64,000 bases of DNA from Cotesia glomerata (lineage: Eukaryota > Arthropoda > Insecta > Hymenoptera > Braconidae), in NCBI RefSeq assembly GCF_020080835.1, contig NC_058166.1, positions 14,657,043 through 14,721,042 on the forward strand, read 5' to 3'. The translations under genes and the position numbers were made by a program. Each line of letters opens with the position of its first letter. Position 1 is the first letter of the stretch. Under the pieces are notes generated by a model. That model searched no databases and was not told where the DNA came from. It saw only the letters and a program-made list of their open reading frames with translations. This document shows, piece after piece, positions 51,701-60,349 of this stretch.

Positions 51701-53970
51701 CTATAAGTGGACCGAACGTGGGCGTGAGCCATTGCCAATTAGAATAATGACATTAACCGAGAGTAAAAGTCTTTATCCAAATGTACCACATTCCTGGTTG
51801 TGTAATGGTAAACTATTGCGGTTAAATGATCCTCATAATATCAACAATTATCGCATATTTCAAGATCAATGGAAACGTGGTCAGCCAGTTATTGTATCAG
51901 ATGTATCTAAATCACTTAACATGGATCTCTGGCACCCAGATTCATTTGCGCGAGACTTTGGTGATGAAAAAAATGACTTAGTTAACTGTATGACCGGTCA
52001 CACAGTACCACATCAACCTATGCGTAAATTTTGGGAAGGTTTTGAGCATTTTTCAAAACGCCTTAAAGACGATAAAGGCAATCCAATGCTTTTGAAACTA
52101 AAAGACTGGCCACCGGGTGAAGATTTTGCTGAATTATTACCATCACGTTACGCTGATCTCATGAAAGTATTACCGTTGTCTGAGTACACTCATCGTAATG
52201 GACGGTTAAATTTAGCAAGCAGATTACCTGACTGCTTTGTTAGGCCAGACTTGGGGCCTAAAATGTACAATGCATATGGCTCAGCGCTCTACTCGAATAA
52301 AGGAACGACTAATTTACATCTTGATATATCTGATGCTGTTAATGTTATGGTTTATGTGGGTATTCCTCAAGATGGTGACAGTGAAGAGCATATTAAAGAA
52401 GCACTGAGAGCTGTCGATGAAGCAGGCTGTGATATTTTGACTCGCCGACGTGTACGTGAACGTGGTGAAGCACCAGGTGCTCTCTGGCACATTTATGCTG
52501 CTCGTGATGCTGATAAAATTCGCGATCTGCTTAATGCTGTTGCTTTAGAACGTGGCGCACGTTTAGAGCCACACCACGATCCTATTCATGATCAAAGCTG
52601 CTATCTTGATGGTCATCTACGTGAACGATTGTACCGTGAATATGGTGTTGAAGGGTAAGTTTTGTTAATTTTTTTTTTAGTATGTGTGCATACTAAAAAA
52701 TTTTGCGTCAATACGTTAAAAAATTTTTATGTTAAATATTTAACTCTTTTTTATATTGATTTAACAGAATAATCGCGTATAAAAATTATACGCCCTTATA
52801 TAGTACCCGGGAACCATAAAGGCGTATAATAAAAATCCTATTTTTTTTTGTCCAAAAAAAATTTTTAGTTTAGAGAAAAATTTTTTTTTGCATTTCTCCA
52901 CGTTTCATACAAAAATATGTTGATTTCCGAAAAAAAATTTTTTTTTTTAAGTAACTGACGTATTTTTTTATGAAATGTGCAGAAACGCTAAAAAATTTTT
53001 TTCTTCAAACTAAAAATTTTTTTGGACTTCCCGAAAAAACAATTTTTTTTTGGAAACTGACATTTTTTCATGAAATGTGCAGAAATGCAAAAAAAATTTT
53101 TTCTTCAAACTAAAAATTTTTTTGGACTTAATAAAAATAATAGAATTTTTATTATACGCCATTATGGCATCTGGGACTCACCCCGGATGCCATAAGGACG
53201 TATAAAATTTTTTTTTTTTCATTTCTGCATATTTCGGACGAAAATACGTCGATTCCCGAAAAAAAAAATTTTTTTATACGCTCTTATGCACGGAAAGAAC
53301 AAGATGACACTAGATATCATCTCAGATTATACTCAGTGATATCCGTGGTGAAAAAAATTTCAGATAGTAGCTAAAAATCCAGATTATACTGCGTGATATC
53401 TGGATTATACTCACTGTAATCTTGATTATACTAGCTACTATCTGAAATTTTTTTTTACTCAGTATAATCTGGGATGATATCCAGTGTCATCTTGTTTTTT
53501 CCGTGTGGCTTTTCACCGGTACTTTTTGCCGGTATACGCCCTTATGGTATCTGGAACGTGAAATGTTAAATTTACACATAGAAGTATTAAATATTTTACA
53601 CAAAATTTTTTTTATGTAATAACGTAAAATTTTTTATTATGTGTGCTTCGATTAAATGAACACTACAGTTAATTAATCATTTCATTGTTTGTTTTCTTCA
53701 GGTACGCAATTGTTCAGTGTCTAGGTGACGCAGTATTTGTACCAGCAGGTGCACCACATCAAGTTCGTAACCTCCACAACTGTATTAAAGTTGCTGAAGA
53801 TTTTGTATCACCTGAAAATGTATCTCACTGTTTTCATTTAACTCAAGAGTTTCGTGCCCTATCAGACACTCACACTAATCACGAAGATAAATTACAAATA
53901 AAAAATATTATTTATCACGCGGTTAAAGATTCATTGACTGTATTAGCTAATGCTAAGGAGGAGGCATTGC

Positions 53971-54007
<37 letters not shown>

Positions 54008-54083
54008 GCAACAGCAACAGGCTGCAGCTAAAACAAAATCCACTGATATAAAAATTAAAGATGAACCCAAACGTGAAACTTGA
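23243..54083 (+). CDS. KDM3: KDM3-family JmjC histone H3K9 demethylase (10 coding exons, whole gene)
   Basis: Ten exons join without a phase conflict: 23243-23613, 31857-32004, 41178-41630, 42515-44893, 46746-47031, 48892-49340, 49502-49709, 50626-50774, 50979-52654, 53702-54083. They total 6501 nt, 2166 residues and a TGA stop. All introns are GT-AG. Seen in order: low-complexity N-terminus (1-1117), basic and Ser/Thr-rich stretch (1118-1213), AT-hook-like motif (1219-1227), Cys-rich module completed by a C2HC4 zinc finger (C1454-C1479), acidic/Ser linker, and a JmjC domain (about 1865-2090) with HxD...H residues H1928, D1930, H2059. The family removes mono- and dimethyl marks from histone H3 Lys9 in the nucleus, using Fe(II) and 2-oxoglutarate, generally promoting transcription. 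All three metal ligands and the Thr preceding them are intact, so the enzyme is predicted active. KDM3 identity is very secure. The first exon is less so, because it depends on exons 1 and 2 joining across an 8.2-kb intron. Confidence 0.93.
24790..25486 (+). mobile_element. CACAGAAA-family MITE, copy 2 (KDM3 intron 1)
   Basis: Termini are CACTGAACAAAAGG and TTTCTTTCTGTG. The left flank is TA and the right flank TG (probably a mutated TA). It is 697 bp and collinear with the copy at 9494-10192 throughout. Confidence 0.75.
25621..26580. mobile_element. Element with 354-bp tandem units and GGTAGATTTC termini (KDM3 intron 1)
   Basis: Two head-to-tail units share the segment CATAAGTCGGTTGTACTACA (25661 and 26015, period 354). 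A TA microsatellite and a partial tail follow. Inverted GGTAGATTTC (25621-25630) and GAAATCTACC (26571-26580) bound the region. Inner sequence such as AACGTGATTTTCACTATTTT recurs in each unit. The element class is unknown. Confidence 0.55.
26389..26435. repeat. TA microsatellite inside the intron 1 tandem element
   Basis: This pure TA run follows the second 354-bp unit and is followed by two ATACATAAATAT repeats. Confidence 0.85.
27759..28438 (-). mobile_element. CACAGAAA-family MITE, copy 3 (KDM3 intron 1, inverted)
   Basis: It lies in the opposite orientation to copies 1 and 2, starting CACAAAAAGAAAAATTT with left flank TA and ending at about 28438 with a worn terminus (TTTTTCTGTC). It is about 680 bp. 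With the copy at 24790 it forms a potential hairpin of about 690-bp arms within the intron 1 transcript. Confidence 0.75.
31857..32004 (+). CDS. KDM3: KDM3 coding exon 2 (residues 124-173, charged helix)
   Basis: The acceptor is TTGCAG (31851-31856) and the donor GTGAGT (32005). After completing the split Leu codon, the exon encodes 49 residues beginning ERREAEAREL and ending LAHQR. They are rich in Glu, Lys, Arg and Gln with Ala/Leu spacing, as expected for a single alpha helix or coiled coil. The exon is isolated between introns of 8.2 and 9.2 kb and could be skipped or missed by gene finders. Skipping it would shift the frame, since its length (148) is not a multiple of three. Confidence 0.85.
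32311..32372. mobile_element. Short palindromic MITE, 62 bp (KDM3 intron 2)
   Basis: It has the same termini as the 140-bp element (AGGTAAAAGCCCC and GGGGCTTTTACCT), flanked by TA (32309-32310 and 32373-32374), but the central 78 bases are missing. It is either a deletion derivative or the basic unit. Confidence 0.8.
38660..39693 (-). mobile_element. Non-autonomous Helitron, copy 4 (three palindromes, in KDM3 intron 2)
   Basis: The minus-strand 5' end TCTATATTATTAAGAGAATA starts at 39693, flanked by A. The 3' hairpin and CTAG end at 38660, flanked by T. Three palindromic units of about 180 bases are arranged in tandem (about 38785-38970, 39025-39212 and 39265-39447), joined by near-identical spacers. 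It is the longest copy (1034 bp) and lies antisense to KDM3. Confidence 0.8.
41178..41630 (+). CDS. KDM3: KDM3 coding exon 3 (residues 174-324, Arg-Glu repeat)
   Basis: The acceptor is TTCGCAG (41171-41177) and the donor GTAAAT after CAACAG (41631). The exon is 151 codons, phase 0 at both ends, so it can be skipped without a frameshift. It encodes Pro/His/Gly-rich sequence, a Gln run of about ten, then about eleven Arg-Glu pairs (41421-41486). The flanking sequence continues as charged, probably helical residues with Ala clusters. The Arg-Glu tract comes from a hexanucleotide repeat (CGTGAA variants) that leaves other frames open, producing shadow ORFs. Confidence 0.9.
41807..42414. repeat. 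Tandem duplication (about 305-bp unit) filling KDM3 intron 3
   Basis: Two copies lie head to tail: about 41807-42107 and 42118-42414. Each runs from a TTCACTTATTTTTT-type start through GATAAAAAATTTT, CTCGTGGAAAT and CCAAGAATTGTTAAATGTCT to CATAAATTTTCACTTA. They differ by small indels. The duplication accounts for most of the 884-base intron, so the ancestral intron was probably about 580 bases. Confidence 0.75.
42515..44893 (+). CDS. KDM3: KDM3 coding exon 4 (residues 325-1117, large disordered exon)
   Basis: The acceptor is TTTTTAG (ends 42514) and the donor GTATCT after CCCAAG (44894). The exon is 793 codons, phase 0 at both ends. The sequence is Pro/Ser/His-rich and disordered. It holds a PLDLG motif (residues 749-753, 43787-43801) followed by SPKRKAS, a basic KKRR cluster (around 43880) that could be a nuclear localisation signal, and an Asn/Thr/Ser tract from AAT/ACT repeats (about 44040-44185). 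Near the end a conserved-looking basic segment (YPVHKLKKAWLQRH, about 44486-44527) precedes AGRKPLNKE and SPPKRKPPK. The WLQRH-type segment is the likeliest structured or partner-binding patch. Reading through the donor reaches a stop at 44957, so intron retention would give a truncated protein. Confidence 0.93.
46236..46330. promoter_or_regulatory. CpG-rich island with YY1-like core inside KDM3 intron 4
   Basis: This is a sharp local rise in GC and CpG content in otherwise very AT-rich intron sequence. It includes GCCGCCATTA (YY1/Pho-like GCCGCCAT core, about 46256-46265), ACGCGTGCACG and a possible donor TCCGGTAAGC (GT at 46295). It precedes the candidate alternative exon at 46405-46437. 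It resembles a housekeeping-type insect promoter. No TATA box is evident. Confidence 0.4.
46405..46437 (+). CDS. Candidate alternative first coding exon of KDM3 (MNQPYIETMEL)
   Basis: Within intron 4 an ATG at 46405 opens eleven codons and then meets a consensus-like donor (CTG followed by GTAAAG at 46438). The exon end is phase 0, exactly what exon 5 (46746) needs. It lies about 100 bases downstream of a CpG-rich island with a YY1-like core. The product would lack residues 1-1117 but keep the AT-hook-like, zinc-finger and JmjC regions (about 1060 residues). The bases before the ATG are not optimal. This is inference from sequence; an in-phase donor occurs by chance one time in three. Confidence 0.4.
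46746..47031 (+). CDS. KDM3: KDM3 coding exon 5 (residues 1118-1213, basic then Ser/Asn-rich)
   Basis: The acceptor is GTGGTAG (ends 46745), with a weak pyrimidine tract. The donor is GTTAGT (47032). The exon opens with a strongly basic stretch, KRKKGAPRRQQ, then a charged helix, an Ala run from GCT repeats, and an acidic/Ser segment (SDSSNESEAGSASD) before Thr/Asn-rich sequence. It ends with one base of a Gly codon. Together with the end of exon 4 (KRKPPK) the basic stretch could be a bipartite nuclear localisation signal; that is inference. Confidence 0.88.
48395..48625. promoter_or_regulatory. CpG-containing block with CCGCCATTTTG in KDM3 intron 5
   Basis: Two GC-rich patches interrupt AT-rich intron. 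One is a palindromic TCGAATTAAAATTCGA with downstream ACGCGTTCACGCG (about 48393-48450). The other is ATCCGCCATTTTG (about 48579-48591), a close match to the YY1/Pho consensus. The block could be an intronic enhancer or promoter. The short ATG ORF at about 48600 does not reach a convincing donor. Confidence 0.25.
48719..48769. repeat. ATT microsatellite in KDM3 intron 5
   Basis: About 16 ATT units with one ACG interruption lie about 120 bases before the exon 6 acceptor. Confidence 0.85.
48892..49340 (+). CDS. KDM3: KDM3 coding exon 6 (residues 1213-1362, AT-hook-like motif and first Cys-rich module)
   Basis: The acceptor is TTTAATCAG (ends 48891) and the donor GTTTGT (49341). Residues 1219-1227 read PRKRGRRPK, an AT-hook-like core one Arg longer than the canonical RGRP. 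Then come a Gly/Asn-rich spacer and a structured block starting TGDSWLQDLACCDVAPKLAK. It includes the CRECR pair and a later FCRFYAFRRLRY, the arrangement that precedes the catalytic part in KDM3/JMJD1 proteins. This block is probably the N-terminal part of the zinc-binding module. The contrast between this block and the simple-sequence spacer marks where constraint rises. Confidence 0.92.
49502..49709 (+). CDS. KDM3: KDM3 coding exon 7 (residues 1363-1431)
   Basis: The acceptor is AATTGCAG (ends 49501) after a short 161-base intron. The donor is GTAATT (49710). The exon encodes EDVQLWLPG, a Lys/Glu/Asp-rich linker, then DLDKEMAYRLLRQVGDQFCDLLRQEKEAL, a likely helix between the two Cys-rich parts. 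The last base starts an Ala codon finished by exon 8. The linker has the first in-frame Met downstream of exon 5 (in LPGNMG), so a product starting here would already lack part of the zinc module. Confidence 0.9.
49822..50526. mobile_element. GGAGATCC-family transposon, copy 2 (intact, in KDM3 intron 7)
   Basis: This is a 705-bp element with termini GGAGATCCACG and TTGGATCTCC, flanked by TTAA (49818-49821 and 50527-50530). It is roughly 90% alike by eye to the split copy at 8836-10389. It makes up three quarters of the 916-base intron 7 and leaves about 100 bases to the next acceptor. Confidence 0.8.
50626..50774 (+). CDS. KDM3: KDM3 coding exon 8 (residues 1432-1481, C2HC4 zinc finger)
   Basis: The acceptor is TTTCTCACAG (ends 50625) and the donor GTAAAA (50775). 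The exon contains the family's signature zinc finger: C1454-x2-C1457-x7-H1465-x2-C1468-x2-C1471-x4-C1476-x2-C1479. All eight expected ligand-type residues are present. In KDM3 proteins this finger is needed for demethylase activity and substrate engagement. The exon lies between a 916-base intron carrying a 705-bp transposon and a 204-base intron. Confidence 0.95.
50979..52654 (+). CDS. KDM3: KDM3 coding exon 9 (residues 1482-2040, linker and first half of JmjC)
   Basis: The acceptor is TTTTACAG (ends 50978) and the donor GTAAGT (52655). The exon begins GRKNGTVTIWGE and the nearby Cys residues (DDCGWLLC) finish the Cys-rich region. Residues around 1609 (LNWLADV) match a short motif seen in KDM3 relatives before the catalytic domain. 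An acidic/Ser linker follows, then the structured part from about ELKHFVRRYKW. The JmjC core contains GTTNLHLD with Fe(II) ligands H1928 and D1930 and the likely 2-oxoglutarate-contacting Thr just before. The family's characteristic insert (ALWHIYAARDADKIRDLL) follows. The exon ends two bases into a Gly codon, splitting JmjC before its last ligand. Confidence 0.96.
52776..53560. mobile_element. Foldback repeat with TATACGCCCTTAT termini in KDM3 intron 9
   Basis: TATACGCCCTTATA (52788-52801) and TATACGCCCTTATGG (about 53532-53546) mark the ends. Internal copies occur in both orientations (GCGTATAATAAAAAT near 52822, TTTTATTATACGCCATTATGG near 53147, ACGCTCTTATG near 53279). A segment with GTGCAGAAAYGCWAAAAAAT is repeated in tandem (about 52976-53036 and 53077-53130). 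It fills nearly the whole intron. Confidence 0.55.
53289..53505. mobile_element. CACGGAAA foldback MITE, copy 2 (KDM3 intron 9)
   Basis: This is a 217-bp relative of the 19857 element, with termini CACGGAAAGAACAAGATGAC and TTTTTTCCGTG, flanked by TG on each side. It is shorter because the central spacer is missing. It sits inside another foldback in the intron that splits the JmjC domain. Confidence 0.75.
53702..54083 (+). CDS. KDM3: KDM3 coding exon 10 (residues 2040-2166, end of JmjC, polyGln tail)
   Basis: The acceptor is TTTTCTTCAG (ends 53701). The exon continues with YAIVQCLGDAVFVPAGAPHQV, whose His (H2059, 53757-53759) is the third Fe(II) ligand. Then come IKVAEDFVSPENVSHCF and LTQEFRALSDTHTNHEDKLQIKNIIYHAVKDSL, the conserved family C-terminus. 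After it lies a 17-residue Gln run from CAA/CAG repeats (53970-54020) and an ending KIKDEPKRET. The polyGln tail is an extension beyond the family core and probably varies in length between individuals. The stop is TGA at 54081. Confidence 0.96.
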
Positions 54084-56360
54084 TGATCCTAAGCTATGTA
54101 CGATGATAATCGTCTATTGAATTCTCGATTTAATCAGATTATCAATACTACTTTGAATCTCGTTTGCGAGTAATTAATGCTGCTCCCTCGGGTGCTAATC
54201 CATTTATTATTAATTGAATGGGTTTCAATTAAAATCGAGGGTGTGCTGAAATAATACCGATAATGGTAATAATTACGATGATGATGATGATAATGATGAT
54301 GATGATGATGAGTAAGAAACAGAGTAAAGGCGTAAAGAAAATAGGAGAGACTTATTAAACGGAGTATACTCCAGTTTGTTGTGATATTCGATTAGTGTAT
54401 GAGTTTTTTTAAAATAATTTTTTCTTTTCTTTATTTTTTTTTTTTCTTAATATTGTCACGTGGTTAAGCCAACTTGTTCAAGTAGAGAACTATTATTCTT
54501 TAATTGTTTATAATTATCATAATTATTAATAATGACAATATTGTTTTCTTTTTCTTTTTTTTAACTGTTGACAACGGAAATGAAATCCGTGAGATTATTT
54601 TCTACATTAAGATTTTTTGTAGATACAAGAGTCGTCTCCCCTTGACTTCGCGTTCTTTTACCAATTGTGATACCAATATTTGGAATCATACCATACATAT
54701 ATGTATGTATATTATATATATTGAATATATTCAATCTATAAATACATATATATAGATATAATTAATAATGAAAATATGAAATAAAAAAAATTCATTTGTA
54801 ATTAATTATACCGTGCCTGTATCCAATACATACTTGTCCATATTCTATTATATATAAAATGTAGATAATTAATAATTATTATTATTATTATTAATAAGAA
54901 TAATGAATATTGTAATAATAAATTCCTATTGGCGATTTCCCAAATAAAATATAAATAAGGGAGTTTATTTATTATTTCATGTTTTTTTATTTTATTTGTG
55001 CAATTTTTCATGTCATTAAAAAAATTTTTCCTTGCCTTGGGCAATAAAGAAAAAAATTTTTTTTTGCGACTCAATAATTAAGACTTTTAACACTGCCTCA
55101 TAGAATCACATCCAGAATAAATTTTTGGAATTTATTTATTAAAATTTGGATTAGCAAAAATTTCTCTCACAAATTATAACTTAATTAGTTTAATCACTTG
55201 TTTAGAAAGTCTACAGTGCCGTCCGTTCATACATACTGGACTTTAACTTCATTTTTTTTTTTTTATTAATAAAATTAATAAAAAAAAAATAATTCATGGA
55301 AAAAGCTGAGTAAATTAATAATTAATTTATTATGAAAAATTATAAAGACAGAGGCTGAAGTTTAATGAAATATATAAATATATATTTTTTTCCAAGTGCC
55401 AACGGTAACGACGCAGGTGCATAAAAAATACAATTAAAATTATTTATTTATATTTTTAAAATCTCGGAGCTCAATTTTTCATTAGACTAAACTGATGTAC
55501 AATTTACGCGTTAAAATGATCAATTGTTAATTTAAATAATTAATAATTAATATTAAATGGTCATTTAATTTACGCATTTTGAAATGTCAAAGATAAATAA
55601 AAGAAAAAAAAATCGGATTAATTTTTCTTTGATCTCAATAATTGTCTAGTAACAACGAGTTTATAAATTATTTAACTTGTATGTAAAGTTCTCGATAGAG
55701 TTGTTAAATAATTGAAATAAAATTAAGATAATTACCTACTAATGGGCGGTGTATAAAAAAAAATTAAAAATAAATATATGTGTATTATTGCAACAAGTTG
55801 ATAATAATATTAATTTGCTTTTTTGTAAATAAATATTTAAATAATTAATAATTATTTCACTTAAGTATAAAAAACGTATAAATATATAAATATGTCAAAA
55901 AATTAATATTTAAGTTTAAATAAAATTAACGGCACGAAAATTACACCAGACAGTTAGTAATTAATATCATAAATAATAATTATATATACATATAAATAAA
56001 GTAATTTAATTAATATGATTAATTAGAAACATTATTTAAATGTTGCTGACAATGCCGAAAAAAAGTAAATATATTAAATAATACTATTAGAGAAATAAGT
56101 GTTCTGTGTAAATGCGCGCGTTATATATATATAGTAATAAATTTGTACATGTAATTATTATAATGTATTACAATTGTGATGTGTGGATGTAGGTTAAAAA
56201 GATTAAGAAAAAAATTAAAAAAAAGTGCGTGGCTGTACAGAAGAGTTTTGTGTAAAAGTTGCTGATTTAATGAATGTTGAGTATATTCGTGTAATGAGTG
56301 ATAATTGGGGCTGGAGTAGTGGCGATTTGGAATATTAAATTTATGATAAATAAGGATTTA
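54084..56360 (+). other. KDM3 3' UTR and 3' flank
   Basis: No ORF of note lies downstream of the TGA stop. The region contains a GATGAT repeat (54279-54310), T-rich tracts, TGTA elements and several AATAAA hexamers (for example 54780-54785 and 56136-56141), any of which could direct polyadenylation. A genomic A-run lies at about 56368-56393. The true mRNA end cannot be chosen without transcript data. Confidence 0.4.
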
Positions 56361-57043
56361 AACTATAAAAAAAAAAAAAAAAAAAAAAAAAATAATAATA
56401 ATTAAATAAAAATGTACAGAATGATTTTTAATGGAAAATTTGGTGGGATGAAAAATTGAAAAAAAATTGAATTTTTAAAATTGGTGACTATTAATGAGAA
56501 AATCACTTTGTGAATCCATAGCCCAGTGTCCTGTACCACCGGCCACTCCTCCCAGTCAAGGCAGTTGTAAACCGCTGGCCGGTGGGTATGAGTATAATTT
56601 TTTGTACTGTGTAAATGTAAGAACATACGTTTGAATAAGAAAAATGTTTATATTATAAATTGTCTTATTTATTTCTTCTTTACTTATAGTTATAAATTAA
56701 TATTTAAAAGATAGAAACAATTACAAGTAAAAAATAAAAAAAATGCATGCCAAGTATACTCTTTGAAATTTATATTTAAATCTTTAAAATATCTTACCGT
56801 ATTCGTAGTTATTTATTAATACACAGAATCGTCAATTCATAATATTGAAAAACTTTTTATTTTAAATTTTTGTTATTTTTTCTTCAAATTAATTTATTTC
56901 TTCCTTGAAAAAATTTTTTATCTACACATTCCATGAAAATTAATTTAGCAGATATTTGATAATTTTAAGAATTTTTTTAACAAATAAATTATGGCAAAAA
57001 AAATGACAGAAATTAAAAAAAATTAAAAATTAATTTTTCAAAT

Positions 57044-57240
57044 TAGTATATTACAACCCTAGGCCAGAAAGTTGGATTTCCTGGCGTATGGGATATGATC
57101 ACATACGTCAGGGCATCCAACATTCTGGTCGTGGGTTGTATACTATTTTTCTTGCTCTCCACCCGAAAGTACGTAACTCCGTGGAAGGGATTTTGCACAA
57201 CCGAGGCGAAGCCGAGTACGTTCCAAATTTTTTTTTTAAT
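57044..57240. repeat. Related hairpin and CpG-rich companion segment, copy 4
   Basis: TAGTATATTACAACCC (57044) pairs with GGGTTGTATACTA (ends 57146). The stem includes CCAGAAAGTTGGAT and an inner ATATGATCACAT centre. It is followed by a segment ending in CCGAGGCGAAGCCGAG, the reverse complement of the loop motif in the other hairpins, so it is a divergent subfamily. Confidence 0.65.
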
Positions 57241-58136
57241 TTTTAAATTCACAACTAAATTTTTTTAATTTCCGAAAATCATATACAATCATATCGGTTA
57301 CTTGGATTTTTTAATTTTTTTATTTTATATCTTTTTATAAAGAAAAAAAATTTTTTTTTTTCTTAATAGTATTATGAACGTGGACTTGGCGCGATTTTTT
57401 TTACAGTGAAACTGTTTTTGTTCGGATTTTAGTATTTTTTGTAATTATGATAAAAATTTACAATTGGTACCAACTTAAATCTCGCGTTGGCTGCATTTTT
57501 TATAGCAAACTATCCCCTTGAAGCTACAGTTGTTATGCTTCCATCTAGTGGATGTTTTTATTTATTGAAAACTTTACTTACTGTAGTTCTTTCGTCCGGG
57601 ACCCGGGAGTATTAAAATACTCGGTTTCAGCGCGGGAAAGGAATCATTTTAAATAAAAGAATTCTATTTAGACGTTATTTAATTTTGATCAAAATTATTT
57701 AGTTGGTTTCAATTTATTATTCAAGTTGACAAAATATTAAAAAGCTTCAAAATATAAAATTGAGGTTTACAATGACGTGATCTTAGCAATCTAAAATCTC
57801 GGTGAGAAGTGTCGTTACATAGTTTTTCCGAAGAGCTTCAAACTCCGTTCTTCTCCCACCATACCTCCCATACATATATCCGCTCTTGTACATATATAAG
57901 TACACATATTTTTACTACATATAAATGATTTTCACACACTAATATATAATATTTTCTATTATATTCACATATATTTATTTATAAATTATATATATTGCAG
58001 TGCATTAATATTCGTATTTTGCAAATTAGATTAAGCTTATTACTATTTCTATCAATCTATAATCTATTAAAACTATGAAATAGTTTAATTGTTAATGTAA
58101 GAGATAAATATCATTTAATAATATTATTTTATAAGG

Positions 58137-58560
58137 TTGGCAATAGCCTAATCGGCTCGGTACCTGCATTTCGAAAGAGTGGGACCAGGGTTCGATTCCG
58201 GCGCGCACCAATATTTTTCAATGATTATAAACTAAGAATATGTGCGTTTCATTGCCAGCCTCTGTACCGGTCGGGTTTTCTGTGGTTTTCCCGTATAGTT
58301 ATGGAGGTAAAATGTCATTATAGAAGTACCTCCATACTATTTAAGACCGTAATGCAAATGCAGGTACTGATTATAACGCGTAAGCCGGCCACAGTCGCTG
58401 CACATGTGTGTCGGGCATGAAAGAAAAAAATCCCGACATGCAGGGGGTGGGGACAAAAAAAGTGGTTGAGAGTTATAATGACGGGGTTGAGAGATTATAC
58501 TGCGGAGAAAAAAGTGGAGAGACAATAATTCCCCACCCTCCCTTGTAAAACACTCTACAG
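58137..58560 (+). mobile_element. tRNA-derived SINE (head plus body)
   Basis: A perfect A box (TAGCCTAATCGG, 58144-58155) and B box (GGTTCGATTCC, 58189-58199) are followed by a GC-rich body. The body includes CTGTGGTTTTCCCG (about 58279-58292), a motif common in the central part of arthropod SINEs and LINE-derived tails. It continues with ACCTCCATA and a segment up to about 58550. Acceptor-stem pairing is broken, arguing against a working tRNA gene. The 3' end is uncertain. Confidence 0.5.
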
Positions 58561-60330
58561 TGATACAAGTAAAACCATCCTCAAAATATTATTTTATACA
58601 ATCTTATTCTTTTAACATTAATTAATAATTATTTATAAGTTGGATACAGGATATAAATTTTTAATTTAATTTTTATATTTGTTACGTTATTATTTAGCCG
58701 TTGAAACAAGGGATCATAGAATTTTTCTCACACGTGTCTTTTATGGCTTTTCTTCAGAATCTCAAGTACCTAAGGTTTCTCAGAACTCAACTACAATGTC
58801 CCTTTGTACTCGATAATAGCTTATATTTATTTGAAACAAAATATACTCTATATAATAAATATTCTACGATACAGAACCTAAACTTTCTAATTTGGATAGT
58901 GTTCACTATTTAAATTATGAATTAATAAAATAATTTAATATAATCTAAATTACATTTAAATTTGCACTGGCTGGTAGCGTCACCTTCTGGATGCATCTAG
59001 AGGCATTACACAGTTTATGTAAAAATAATTCCAGCGCACCCTGACGGCTGTAGATGCAAGCTGTGAAATGTATTTTTTTAACTGTAGTTTCCCATCTATT
59101 GGAGGATTACCATGCATTCTCGAATTACTTAGTCTGTGGCATGGCACTTTTTACATCGAAAAAAAGTCAGGATCGAAATTTTTGAGCTTGCTATAGTTTG
59201 TGCTGATAAAATGTGTTATGTCCTAGCTCTAGTGGCCGCGCGTGAATTTATTTTATTGAGTCTAGATTACCGACGTGGTCGTAATCCGCCCGGGAATATT
59301 GAAATACTCAACTTTGAATTAGCAGGAATGAATAAATATTAATATATTAATATATGACTGGGTTTTTAACATTCAAAATAACGGCGAAGAAAATTATTAG
59401 TTTAAATTGATTTAAATATATTGTTGGATAAAAACTTTACACAAAATTAAATTATCGGACCATTACAGTATTTAATAAGATGTAAGATCAGTCTGAGGGC
59501 TGAGGGTATTCTGATCTTCCGAGTTTGGTCTCGAGTCCGAAGTGAAGTAGAAGGGATGGTGGGGCAGCTTCCCCTACTGCACTAGAGTCCCACAGTTGAG
59601 AATGATGATGACCTCGATTGGCTGCTCCCCTCTCAGGTAGACTTCAGCTCGAAGCGTTGGCCACGTGCTCGCTTTTTCCGACCATGCTGGATACCTGAGT
59701 CTGGCAGGAGAATTTTCCAACTCCCTAATGACTGGGAACTTTTTTAGAGACCTGGCGGCCAGACAAGTTGTCCTCAAATAAGGGTCAATAATCCGCCCAG
59801 ACTGTCTTTCATAAATACTTAAAATGTAAAATATAGTACTTAAGGTATAATTTGTAATAAGTCTAATAAACCTTTATAGGTTTCTGAATTTCTGGCGCTA
59901 TAACTTGTCATAATTTATTCTCGCGTGTGGCGCCTACAGCGACCAGGTAAACCGTGATATAACATCACAAATGAAATAATTTCAAGTATATTAATTGTTA
60001 TAATTGAATATAATTAATTAATATCAGTAAAATAAAGTATAAATTACTGTTATAATATGAAATTTAGGAACAAGAAGTACCGTAGAATTAAATAAAATTT
60101 TGCAACATCGAAATACCGTTCTGCTTACAGTAAACACACTCGGTAGTCTGGCGCTCCATTTACAACGGATTTGAACGGAACTTGGCGCCAAATTTTACCG
60201 AATCTGTGGATATGGATATTTAAGTTTATGATAATTTTAGATCAGCGACTAAATGTTACTACAGATATTGGTGCTGTAGAAAGTTGGAGCCAGTCAAGTT
60301 GGTGCGTCGTTGTGTATTTCAATTTTTAAG
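58560..60330. other. Intergenic DNA, mixed composition
   Basis: Short less-AT-rich blocks (58970-59050 with GGATGCATCTAGAGGC; 59200-59300; 59900-59960; 60110-60230) alternate with AT-rich DNA. ORFs of 68-70 codons lack motifs. No gene was recognised beyond the GC-rich fragment at 59464-59800. Confidence 0.4.
59464..59800 (-). other. GC-rich fragment of unknown origin, possibly LINE-derived
   Basis: About 340 bases near 50% GC sit in DNA around 25% GC. On the minus strand an ORF of 67 codons (59574-59777) reads from a Met through SLKKFPVIRELENSP to ILNCGTLVQ. I do not recognise the protein. The composition suggests a fragment of a longer coding element or retrotransposon 3' region; both ends blend into AT-rich sequence. 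Confidence 0.3.
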
Positions 60331-60349
60331 GTGGCTATCAGGGTAAAAA

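Noticed and set aside
58137..58210. Functional tRNA gene
   Set aside because: A and B boxes are perfect but acceptor and T stems do not pair, and SINE-like sequence follows.
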